The notes below the pieces were generated by a model. That model searched no databases. It saw nothing but the letters and a program-made list of their open reading frames with translations, and was not told where the DNA came from. Positions 1-9,966 of a stretch of 64,000 nt of DNA are shown piece by piece (the first letter of the stretch is position 1; the number at the start of each line of letters is the position of its first letter). The stretch comes from Dactylis glomerata. Its lineage: Eukaryota; Streptophyta; Magnoliopsida; Poales; Poaceae. Position numbers and translations under genes: made by a program. The DNA lies in NCBI GenBank assembly GCA_007115705.1, contig QXEO01000464.1, positions 10,942,170 to 11,006,169 of the forward strand, in the 5' to 3' direction.

Positions 1-32
1 CGGGCAAGTGAACTGCCTTGAAATCAAGCCCC

Positions 33-58
33 GGGGGGGGGGGGGGGGGGGGGGGGGG
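33..58. repeat. 26-bp poly-G run
   Basis: An uninterrupted run of 26 G residues follows CCCC. Such a run could form a G-quadruplex or could be an assembly or sequencing length artefact. No gene is attached to it. Confidence 0.9.
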
Positions 59-190
59 TGGTAGGGAGCAAACTGTGAGCTGGGTGCGTGTGCTCATATG
101 GCTGTGTTGTTTTTTTCGAACGGGGCAGCCACAGCTTCCGCATCAATTGATGCATACAGCCTGCTTTATTACTTTATTCAAATATGGCTG

Positions 191-489
191 TGTTGTGGAC
201 ATGGGTCCACAGTATTAGTACAAGAGTTGCAGCATGGGAGGAGTCCATTAGAGAGTCCATTAGAGAGTCCATTAGGAAAGTATAGGATTTGGAAAGAGTC
301 CAACTGTATTAGGAAAGATCTAATAATTCCGCTTGTATTAGGAGAGGTCAGAGACCTGAGTATCCATTATATATTATAAGGGTGACGTGTATCTACTTTG
401 AATTAAGCAAAAACAATCAATCTAATCTCTCCCTAGCAATTCTCTCTTTCTCAACCTAGTTATCCCGTTGTGAATCAAAGTCCACAACA
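191..489 (+). mobile_element. Short solo-LTR-like element (about 299 bp)
   Basis: The segment starts TGTTGTGGAC and ends GTCCACAACA, a perfect 10-bp terminal inverted repeat with TG...CA ends as in LTRs. Inside, a unit like AGAGTCCATT is repeated about three times near 240-275, and a TATA-like stretch (TATATATTATAA) lies near 365-378, which sets the plus orientation. The flanking 5-mers (GGCTG and GGAAA) do not match, so no target-site duplication supports it. It could be a short copia LTR or a small TIR element. No internal coding region is present. Confidence 0.5.
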
Positions 490-1451
490 GGAAAGCTCAG
501 TAAGTTCGTAATCTGGTCACTCCATAGATTGAAATATTGTTGTTATTGCTGGCTTTCCAATAGTCCATATGCAACAGATTTTCTCAGATAAAAGGTCATT
601 TGTCACTGGATCTGCACTGAGCCCACCTGGCAGTGCCATCTGGCAGGCATGCTCTGTAGGTAAAGCTCATGCATAGATCCCTCATTCCCTCTAACTAGCT
701 GGAATGTGTGGGGTTGCTTTCAGTTGGGATTGGTTTATCTCCATGGGTGAAAACAGTTTTCTTCCCCTTCTATCATAAGGCTCAAAAATAATATTATGTG
801 TTAGTGGTAATGTATTCTGTCAAATGAAAACAGTTCAGTAGTAGCAAATCATGATTGTTATTTCAGCAAATGCAGTTCAAGTGGGGAGTCCAGGGGCCAA
901 TGTTTTCTAAATGGGTGTTCTTTTATTGCATTGATCTATGCAAATGTTATTTTAGCATCAAAAGGCAGTAGACTGTAACAATGTTTAATTGCCTGGAGGG
1001 AAATGCGGATGTGACGGCTAACATTTGCCTTGATCTTTTTTAGCAGAATCATATAGCTAGAGTTGTTTGCTCCAATACAGCGTCCTGTTACCTTAATCTT
1101 TTTTTATCAGCGTCACTCTTTAGCTATAGAATTCTGATAATAGGATGCTGTATAGTTAAATAGTTGTTTGCCCGAGGGAAATGCGGATGCGTATGTTGTT
1201 CAGTTCTAACTGAATGTGCTTATCCATCTTGGTAGTAGTGAATGCTAGACTAGCAATTATCAATTCTACCTTTTCCTGTATAGCATGTGGAAGTGCCTTT
1301 ATTATTCCGGTTACCATGCTGTGTGATCTATGTTTTATCTGCAACCTATAAGCCATTTTACTTACTTAAAGTTGCTTGTATGTTATGGTATTTCAATAAT
1401 AGGCATGTCAGCCAACTCTTGCTTTGGAGTTCTGAATGTTGTCTGGTGCAG
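490..1451 (+). other. Probable intron and upstream gene sequence; one possible small exon
   Basis: No long ORF. A short open stretch at about 564-659, preceded by an AG (CCAATAG) and followed by a good donor (GTAG/GTAAAG), could be an upstream exon of the gene ending at 1740. Its phase does not join directly to the 1452 exon, so another exon would be needed. The motif GAGGGAAATGCGGATG occurs twice (about 997 and 1178), a local duplication. The rest shows nothing I can name. Confidence 0.3.
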
Positions 1452-1740
1452 GTATAACTTTGCTTCAAACAGCTGGGTGAAGGAGGCTACCTTGAGGAGA
1501 AAGATCCCAAACACTGAGTTGTGTGGTTTCGTATCATTAAACGGGGAGCTGAACGTCATTAAATCTGCCAAAGTTCCTGTCAAAATTTCCCATCCACGCA
1601 GGCTCTTGAAGAAGGGACTGGCTCTGGAGTTCCAGGTGTACAACCCTGTGTCAAGGAAATGGAGAGTGTTCATCACACATGCTCCTGTCGGTGAATCCTT
1701 TGATTTCAGATCTGCAGCTCTTTGTACAGTTGAGTTGTAG
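1452..1740 (+). CDS. Terminal exon of a probable host gene (kelch/F-box-like C-terminus, tentative)
   Basis: An acceptor (TCTGGTGCAG) ends at 1451, and the reading frame then runs 96 codons to TAG at 1738-1740. The predicted end is well-mixed globular protein. A segment like VYNPVSRKWRVFITHAP resembles the 'YDPxxxxW' blades of kelch and F-box-associated domains, and the chain ends in SAALCTVEL. Composition and codon use look like an ordinary host gene and unlike the surrounding retroelements. The rest of the gene lies upstream in exons I cannot define, or outside the window. The kelch assignment rests on pattern only. No stop or frameshift is seen, so the gene may be functional. Confidence 0.5.
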
Positions 1741-2216
1741 AACTATTGGTGCTCACCATTTACTATATAGAAGATTCCCATAGCGGGCCAACAACTGATT
1801 GCAGATTTAGATGTAAATGGCGACAATTTCTAATGATGTCATCGAATAGCTGAAGGCTGGTGTGAGTAATTTGCATTGTAACCTGTATATACGTCTGTAG
1901 AAATAATACTGGACGGTACATTACAAACCAGGCTATGAGATGCTGTATACTGTTGTCACCTCGTTGGTGAATTCTGCAATATCAACATTGTTTGATCCTC
2001 TTCATTGCTCCTAACAAGAAAAGAAAAAGTGTTTTGCCTGCGTGTTTGTATTTGTCTGTTGGGCCTCTCAGCCTAATCCCTAGCGGCATTTTGTTCTCTA
2101 GACTCTTGACACCACGAGCGTTGCTCTCACGTCATCAAACAGTAAGCGAACCCTCGCCGTGCTGTAAAGTCGGGGGTCCGGTGCAATGTGACTCGTGAGA
2201 GCATTTCTCCTCCTTC
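1741..2216 (+). other. 3' UTR and intergenic sequence
   Basis: AT-rich sequence follows the stop codon, with polyadenylation-like words such as GAAATAATA near 1900. No ORF of note, no repeat. It ends at the start of the MITE cluster. Confidence 0.4.
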
Positions 2217-2793
2217 AGGCCGTGTTTACTTCTCCGGTATTTTTATCCCCGAAAAATGTGGGGATTTGGTGTTCACCCAATACTTCCAAATTCCCTCAAA
2301 TACTCTTCCCAAAAAATACTTTAGGCTTTGTTTACTTCTAGGGTATTTGAGGGGATGGGAGGGGATTATTTCGTATCCCAGAATTTCCCCGACAGGTTGT
2401 TTACTAGTCCGAGTTTTGAGGGGATAATCCTGAGATATCCCCACAAATCCCCTCCACTATAGTGTATTTTTGGCTAGATTAAAAACTCTCCATCATGGTA
2501 GAGTATTTTTGGGGAAGAGTATTTGAGAGGATTTGAGAGAATTGGGTGAACACCAAATCCCCACATATCCCCACATTCTTCAGGGGTGGAAATACCGGAG
2601 AAGTAAACAAGACCTTATCATGATGGAGAGTTTTTAATCTAGCCAAAAATACACTAGAGTGGAAGGGATTTGTGGGGATATCTCGGGATTATCCCCTCAA
2701 AACCCGGACTAGTAAACAACCTATCGGGAAAGTTTCGGGATACGAAATAATCCCCTCCCATCCCCTCAAATACCCTAGAAGTAAACAAGGCCT
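2217..2793. mobile_element. Two interleaved MITE-like inverted repeats (X-A-X'-A')
   Basis: Segment X (2217-2322) starts GGCCGTGTTTACTTCTCCGG. Segment A (2323-2497) starts GGCTTTGTTTACTTCTAGGG. Segment X' (2499-2615) is the reverse complement of X, and A' (2618-2793) is the reverse complement of A, ending AGTAAACAAGGCC. GG(C/G)CTTGTTTA-type ends are typical of PIF/Harbinger (Tourist-like) or related grass MITEs. The arms interleave instead of nesting. No transposase ORF is present. Clear target-site duplications were not found. Confidence 0.75.
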
Positions 2794-2962
2794 CGTTATT
2801 GTGCATGGCCCTCGGCTAAGTCATTTCCGTTTAGTGCAAGATTTAATCGAGATGTCATCGTTTACCTCAAAAAGAGGAGACTGGAAGTCTGGAAGTGCAT
2901 CTAGTGCCTGCTTAGTGGGTTTTGGATAATGGATGACAACGCGATTAACAAAGTAGATATAT

Positions 2963-3624
2963 AGAGAAAGAGAGAGTTTGGACCTCTCCTTCTTTTCCCC
3001 ATCTACAGGAAAAGAGGCGATTTTTGAGGAGCTCCCGTGCGACCAGCTTGCAGCCGGAGATTCGTCCGATTCCCTGGCCTCCGGTGGCCGCTCCGGCGGC
3101 GGGGGGATGGGGAATCAACGGATCCCGGCATGTGAATAGCCTAGGTGTGCGTGGGTGGGTGGCCGGCGGCGCTTTGGAGGTGGAGGCGTGGTCGGTGACG
3201 GTTTTGGCGATGGCGGTCCTCTCCTCTGCTCTGCGGTTTCCGATGGAGCCACATGGCAGATCCGCCGTCTTCAGCGCACGCGCCGCTCCCCGGAGCTGCG
3301 GCGTGCTTTCCCTCCAGCCGGCGTTCATGGTGGTGGAGCCGGCTTTTGAAGACCTTCGTGGAGATGCCGTTGACCGAGTTGGTGTCGATCGTGGTGCGGG
3401 ATGGAGGCGCTGCTGCGCCGAGGACTGTCGACTTCCGAGCCGTCGGAGGGCTCCTCCCAGTCCAAAGCTTGTTGGAGGAGGTGGCGGTGGGTTTCGCCGG
3501 CAGAGCGTGCTGCACGACGGAGAAGATGCCGGAGTTCAGGAGGACCTCGTTGTAATTTTGCTTTGTTCCTGGGCTTATCTGTAAGATGCTCGGCTGTTGT
3601 AATCTTCACTTCGCTAATAAAAAA
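2963..3624 (+). mobile_element. Poly(A) retroposon (non-autonomous LINE or processed transcript) with 16-bp TSD
   Basis: The 16-mer AACAAAGTAGATATAT occurs at 2947-2962 and again at 3625-3640, flanking the segment. The right copy is preceded by AATAA and a run of A. This is the signature of target-primed reverse transcription by LINE machinery. The body is GC-rich at the 5' side and ends with a plant mRNA-like 3' end (CTTCGCTAATAAAA). An open frame of 186 codons (3024-3584) shows no recognisable reverse transcriptase, endonuclease or host domain, and its composition follows GC content, so I do not call it a gene. It may be a short LINE derivative or a retroposed host transcript. Confidence 0.75.
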
Positions 3625-3640
3625 AACAAAGTAGATATAT

Positions 3641-4789
3641 TTATCTAGTCTCGACAGTTGATTTAACCACAAGGATAATGACCCATCGAAAAGCAGGTAT
3701 GGCTCGAAGATGATGCATGAAGAATGAATAAAAAAGGCACACATGAAGTTGAATGCTTATAAAATATCTAGGCATCCCTGAAGATGATGCATAAGGACTT
3801 AGAATTTGTGTTGATCCAGTTGAAGACTTAGCCAACATATTCATTAGCTCCCATGCTTGAGACTCGTAAGGAAAATCGCGCTCCGACGGTTTAACCACGT
3901 TGAAGACGACTACCTCAAAATGCTTTGAAGCTTATGTAGTTCATATACTTAAGATGCGGACACCCGCTGAATAAAAATCCTCTGGCAGGCTCAAGACTGA
4001 AGACACCTACTTGAATCAAGAAATTTCTTTGGTGTTCTTGAAGCATGAAGCCTTTATCGTGTGCTTGAAATATGAAGAAGGTACATGGTATATGGAATGC
4101 TTGAAGAATCAAGATGCAAGTACTTTGTTGAAGCTAAAAGCTAATCCAACATGCATGAAGACTCGAAAAGCTGAACAAGTTTGAAGACCGTAATGCCTTT
4201 CTATAGATTTGAGTCAAATAGGAAAACTCGTACTATTAAGAGGGGTTAGATCTTCATGGCCGAACACGAAAATTGTTGTGCGCCCAGTTTCACTCAAATA
4301 TCCTTCCAAAACAGTCCAATAGAAGTCTCTTGAGGAACCAGCCAATCTTTAATAGCTTGAGACCCAACTTTGAACACTTGGTTGAACACGAAAATTGATG
4401 GGGGGCTGAATTTTTTGCCGGATTTTTTATCTAGGGCCCGGATAATCCCCTCCCCCCAGAATTCGGCTAAACACCAGCGTGCCCGTTAATCAGATGGGGG
4501 GGGGGCGGATAATCCGCCCCCCTTCTGGCCGGATAATCCCCCCGACGCAGCAACGACCAATTTTGGGAGGGGGGGGGTATAAATACCCCTCCCCTTCTTC
4601 AATCTCAAGTTGCTCGAGCTCCACGAAGAACACCTTCATATTTGAGCCACCAAATTCGCAAGGTCTCCTCCATCACCCACCCAAAGTCGTTGATCTTTGG
4701 GGAATCGAAGGAGAAGGCCTTGATCAACATCTTCATCGAAGCGATTTACTTTCCCCTCTCATTTGCTAGAGGGATTTATGTCTAGGGAT
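3641..4789 (+). mobile_element. Copia LTR fragment (Maximus/SIRE-like)
   Basis: No coding sequence. A region rich in GAAGACTTGAAG-like words is followed by very G- and C-rich sequence, then TATAAATACCCC at about 4578 and a leader-like stretch (TCCACGAAGAACACC). From memory this order fits the LTR of Maximus/SIRE-type copia elements of grasses. A perfect hairpin lies at 4500-4522: an 11-bp stem GGGGGGCGGAT and its complement around a single A. The fragment is cut at its right side by the next LTR. Confidence 0.5.
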
Positions 4790-5813
4790 TGTAAAGGGTA
4801 TTTTACCCTTAACAATTATTTTGATTAACGATGACACATGAGCTAGTGACGAACTAATGTTGTCTTGCTAGTCTTACTTACAGGTATTAGTTCGTCATGT
4901 TGATGGAAGGACTTGAGAGACCCCCATTTGCTCGAAGAGGCGGTAGTTTCTTTTTCGCTTATTTTCCGTTCTTGAGTAATACGAACTCCGCACTATTAAG
5001 AGGGGTAAACTCGACGAGCTTAGTGGGAAGGTGACCTACATCCTATTTTCATATCCTACCATCCAAATAGCCTCAACACTTTGACAAAGTTCGTAGGGAT
5101 AAGGGTCTTTTTGAAGTCCATCCGGCGGCGCCGGGCTGTGCGCCGACGCCCGGGTGGAAATCCCGGCGCAACCGGGCAATGCGCTGGGTGGTCCAGTGCT
5201 GGCGCCGGGACTCGATCGAAAAAGCTCCCTTCATAGCTTTCTGGTTAAGAACCGACATGGCACCTGGGGCCCCGGCTTTATGCCCCGGTGTGCACCGGCT
5301 GCCCGATTCTGATCCGGCGTGATCGGGCACTGCGCTGGACGCCCGGTATGATCCCGGCGTGACCGGACTGTGCGTCGGCTCGCCTGGCGCAGGGGCCGGC
5401 TGGGTGCAGGATTTTTGCTCCAAACGGCTAATTCTCCCCTTGGACTATAAATATCCCTTCACCTACCTTGAGAGGATAAGGTTGTTTATTCAAATCATAT
5501 CGTTGCCTTCTCTCTCTCTCCTCCATTAATGAGCTCACCAAGCTAGTGGATCTCCCATTCTACCCAACCAAATCCAAATTCCTTTGGTAGAAAGAAAGAG
5601 GAGACCCCGATCTACGTTTCCACCAAGACAAATTTCATTCCCCCATGAGTTCATCGAGTATTGCTTGTTACTCTTGGGTTTGTGGGAAACCCTAGGTGGC
5701 TAGGGTCGCCCAGAGGCATTCGGCTTGTGATTTGCCTCGTGGAAAATTTGTGAGGGTTTGGAGATCACCCTAAGGTCTACCACAAGTGATTGGGCTCCTA
5801 CTTTGTGGAGGAG
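4790..5813 (+). repeat. Copia 5' LTR, first part
   Basis: Contains CTATAAATATCCC near 5445, a probable TATA box, followed by a leader rich in CT. The middle (5100-5410) is GC-rich with repeated CGGGC/CCGGC words. It ends at the AGGAG target duplication (5809-5813) and resumes at 13959. Confidence 0.65.
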
Positions 5814-7246
5814 TGATACGTCTCAAACGTATCTATAATTTTGATGCTCCATGCTTGTTTTTACACCATTTGTCTTGTGTTTCGTTACACTTCGTGGCAT
5901 TTTTATGCGATTTCCGAAACTAACCTATTGACAGGATGCCACAGTGCCAGTCCCCTGTTTTCTGCTATTTTTGTGTTTCAGAAAAGCTACACAGGAAATA
6001 TTCTTGAAATTGGACGAAACAAGTTCCAGAAGGCTTATTTTTCCCGGAAGAGTACCAAAGACCGAAAGAGAGCCGGAGGGGGGCCAGAGGCCGCCCACAC
6101 AACAGGGGGGCGCGGCCCAGCCCCTGGCCGCACCAACCCATTGTGAGAGTGCCCTGGCAGCCCCCTGACGACGCCCCTTCGCCTATATAAAGCCTCGGGA
6201 CGGAAAACCCTAGGGGAATCGGCAATTTTCCAGAAAGAGTTCCGCAGCTCCGCTGCCACCGCCGACGAATTTCGGGGGACAGAAGTCTCTGTTCCGGCAC
6301 CCTGCCAGGACGGGGAAGTGCCCCCGGAGCCATCTCCATCGGTCTCCATCGCCGTCTCCGCCATCTCCATCGACCTCACCACCATCTGCATCAACCTTGT
6401 TGTCTCCTATGATGAGGAGGGAGTAGTTCTCCCCCAGGGCTGAGGGCTCTACCGGTAGCTATGTGGTTCACCTATCTCTCCCATGATGTGATCTTTATGT
6501 GATCGTGAGCTTTGTATCTAGTTGAATTGGTAGATGTTATTATTCAGATATTATGCTACTCCTATGCTTTATTATTGTACTCTCCGGAGATACCTCGTAT
6601 CATGGTGTAAAGGTGACTAGTGTGTGCATTATGTGTATCTTTTTGGTTAATGTCTCTATGAAATGTTGGTGTTTGTTAGAACCATCTAGTGCGTTCACGG
6701 TGATAGTGTGGGACAATCTAGTTTGGGTACATACGGACTTTGAGGAGTGCTTCGTAGCCCTACGCATGATTAGTGTTTGTTTTCCATTGGAGAATTGTTT
6801 TGAGTTGCATATTGATGATAGTACTATTGGTTCAATTATGTTATATTTGTTGAGAGTGTGTCCACTAGTGAAAGTATGATCCCTAGGCCTTGTTTCCAAG
6901 CATTGCACACCGTTTCCTTTCAGTTTTGTTACATGTTTGCTTGCAGCGATATTTATTTCAGATTATGTTTACTACTCATAATCATCACTACTACTTGTAT
7001 TTCACTATCTCTTTGCCGAACTAGTGCACCTATACATCTGACAAGTGTATTGGGTGTGTTGGGGACACAAGAGACTTTCTGTATCGTAATTGCAGGGTTG
7101 TTTGAGAGGGATAGCTTTGACCTCTTCCTCTCTGAGTTCGATAAACCTTGGGTGATCCACTTAAGGGAAACTTGCTGCTGTTCTACAAACCTCTGCACTT
7201 GGAGGCCCAACACTGTCTACAAGGATAGAAGCGTGCGTAGACATCA
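5814..7246 (+). repeat. 5' LTR of gag-only copy 1
   Basis: 1,433 bp, TG...CA. TATATAAAG at 6184-6192 is a likely TATA box, which places transcription start around 6210 and leaves about 1 kb of R/U5 leader. A large open frame seen in the same place in other copies is broken here near 6825 by an indel. Confidence 0.9.
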
Positions 7247-7407
7247 AGCTCTTTTCTAGCGCCGTTGCCGGGGAGGTAAGGTAAAAGGTACTCACATTCT
7301 TTGGTTACTAAGTCTTTTAGTTGCTGGTGAGTGCTCGGAGTTATTTTCTTTAGATTCTGCAATTACATCTTTTTGTTTCTTGTTTTTATTTTCACTAGTT
7401 AGGCTTA

Positions 7408-9966
7408 ATGGAAAATAAAGAGTTCTTATTCTTTTTCCTGAGTTTAGATTTGAAGAGAAAATTGAAAAACCTTTGGAGCTTTATTCGCATGCTAATAGTG
7501 TTGTTAGTATGAATGCTTTGAATACCGTTGTTGCTAATGCTATAGAAAAGTCTAAGCTTGGGGAAGCTGGTTTTGTTAAGCATGATATTTTTAGTTCCCC
7601 AACTTTAGTGGAGAAAGTTTGCTCTGATGATATTTTATCTCCCATATGTGATGTTTCTAATGATGCTTGTGCTCCTCATCATTTTAAAATACCTATGAAA
7701 ATTGTTGATCGTGCTATGAATAACTGCTATTTAGGAGATGGAACTGTCCATCCTGGTGATCATTTGCTTTTTATACATGAATTATGCGAGTTGTTCCAGT
7801 GTGCAGGTATTTCAATGAACCAAGTTAAGAAGAAGCTATTCTCTTTATCACTGAAGGGCAGAGCTGCGGAATGGTATAAAGCACTGAAGGATGGCCGACC
7901 GGTTGAGTGGGAGGAAATTGTACCTCTCTTTTATTCTAAATTCTATCCTTCTAGTGAGGTTTATAAAGATAGAAATTAAATTTATAATTTCCATCCGCAT
8001 GAGGGAGAAAGCATTGCCCAAGCATGGGGAATATTGAAGTTACTAATGCATAAATGTCCTATTCATGATCTTCCCCGTAATATTGTTATTAATAATTTTT
8101 ATGCAAGGCTTTCCGGATATTACAAGGACTATCTAGATGCATGCTTTGATGGGTCTTTCACAAGCAAGGATGTCGACACCAAGTGGGGTCTGCTTGAAAC
8201 AATTCAAAACAATATTGAAGGTTGGGATAGCGACAAAGGTAAAGGACCAGGTATGAATTATGAGTTTGATTGCATTAAATCTTTCGCTGAAACTACTGAT
8301 TTTCAAGAGCTTAGTGCTAAGTATGGTCTTGATCCTCAAATTATGATTGATTGTTTTAAAACCTTGGCTTCCCATATTAATGTTCCTAAAGGAAATGGGG
8401 ACGTGTATCATGAACCTTTTAAGGACACTCGTGTAGAAAATGATATTGTTGTTGATGATTCCAATAAACATGCTCGAACCTCTGAAAGTCCTATTTCCTA
8501 TAAGCATGCTAATTTTTTGTGGAGTACATAGACCTTGTGAACAGAGTCACAACAAGGAAGATTATTGCATCACCCACGGGAATGAAGAAACCAATACATG
8601 GCTTAGGGATCTAGACGAGCTTGGTGAAAGGGTTTGTGAGCTTTATCCTTTTCTTTGTGAACTTTGCGGTAAAACGGGTCACTTTAATTTTCAATGCCCA
8701 ATTAATCGAACAAGTACCACAAATTTGTATTGTGATGATAAGATTACTCTCAATCAGCATGATGAGCTTACTTTGTTTTTGAATTGTGAAGAGATATCTA
8801 GAAAGATTTCTTTGGTTGATATGAGAGATGTTGATATTAATAGCACCTTTCGTGGTTGTCGTCTCTATTGTGCTAAAGATTGCCTCGCAAATACTTACTT
8901 ACAAGATCTTATAAAACATGATGTTTTGCCAAGCTATGACAGGACTAATAGATGTTTCGATCTTATTAATAGAGAGGAGAAATCCTCCAAAGTTTCTTCT
9001 ATTGTTTCTGTCAGTAAACCAGATTATGTGGAGAAGATGCCTTTCCCTCCTAAAGAATATGTGGAGAAGATGCCCTTCAAGTCTCTCCCTCCTAAAGGAG
9101 AGAGTAAGAAGAGTATGAAGAAGAAGAAGCAGAGGAGCAAAAGGCGAGAGGACATGGTACCTTCCCCTAAGCGTTATGATCCTGCTATAGATTATGATAA
9201 TTCTGATTGGGATGATGTTCCTATGCCTGTTACCTATGTTAGTGATCATGATTGGGAAAAGCACTCTACTTATGATATTGAAAATCTTTTTGGTACCAAT
9301 TCTAAGGTTAACAATTGTTGTACCATTAGTACTATCCATGTTCCTTCTTATGATGATATGTTTGATGAATATGCTTTGTGAAATAGTCGTTCTCTAGCTT
9401 GTGATGATACTAAACCTCTAGTTTATGATGGTTATGACGATGGGTATAATATTTTCAGTTCACCTACTTTTGAGGAGAAAACTAGTTATAATTACAATAT
9501 GCCTCCTGTTTTTGATGATTATGGTGATGAGAATAATTATTTTATTGAATCTTCTCCTACTACGATTGTTCATGTGGGGAGTATTAATTCTTTTATGCAT
9601 GTGGCTCATGATAGGGAAGCTTTATGTGATAGTTATATTGTTAATTCTATTCATGATGCTACTGAAAGTTATTATGAGAGAGGGAAACATGGTTTGATGG
9701 ATCTCAACAATATTGAGTTTCCCCTCTTTATGTTGCAATTCTTGAAGTTGTATTTGTTTTGCCTTCCTATGCTTTGCGCTTTTATGACTTGTCTCTTTAC
9801 AAGACTATTTTTCATAGGAAGTGGTTTAGATTTAAATGTGTTCCATACTTGCTTTTTGATGCTCTCTATTTCTTTAAGTTCCTATATGGAGCCTTTGCCT
9901 CAAGCTCTTATATGGCGCCCACATGAGCATCTTTGCAAATTACTGCGCCTAGCTCAAAGGCGTTAA
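7408..9966 (+). pseudogene. gag of gag-only copy 1, broken
   Basis: Homologous along its length to the intact ORF at 58849-61371. It begins ATGGAAAATAAAGAG at 7408, but an indel near 7430 shifts the frame. A TAA at 7977-7979 interrupts the next part. An extra T near 8515 shifts the frame again, a TGA stands at 9379-9381, and the C-terminal part is frameshifted. The gag core (AEWYKALK..W..IVPLFYSKF) and a CCHC zinc knuckle with all four ligands (CELCGKTGHFNFQC, near 8660-8700) remain readable. It cannot make a full Gag. Known role of the family: capsid and nucleocapsid packaging of element RNA in cytoplasmic particles. Confidence 0.85.

Noticed and set aside
191..489. Complete retrotransposon at the window start
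   Set aside because: Only an LTR-like unit with inverted ends is seen; no target duplication and no internal region.
3024..3584. 186-codon ORF in the retroposon
   Set aside because: No known domain; the frame is open in several phases because of high GC content, so it is not supported as a gene.
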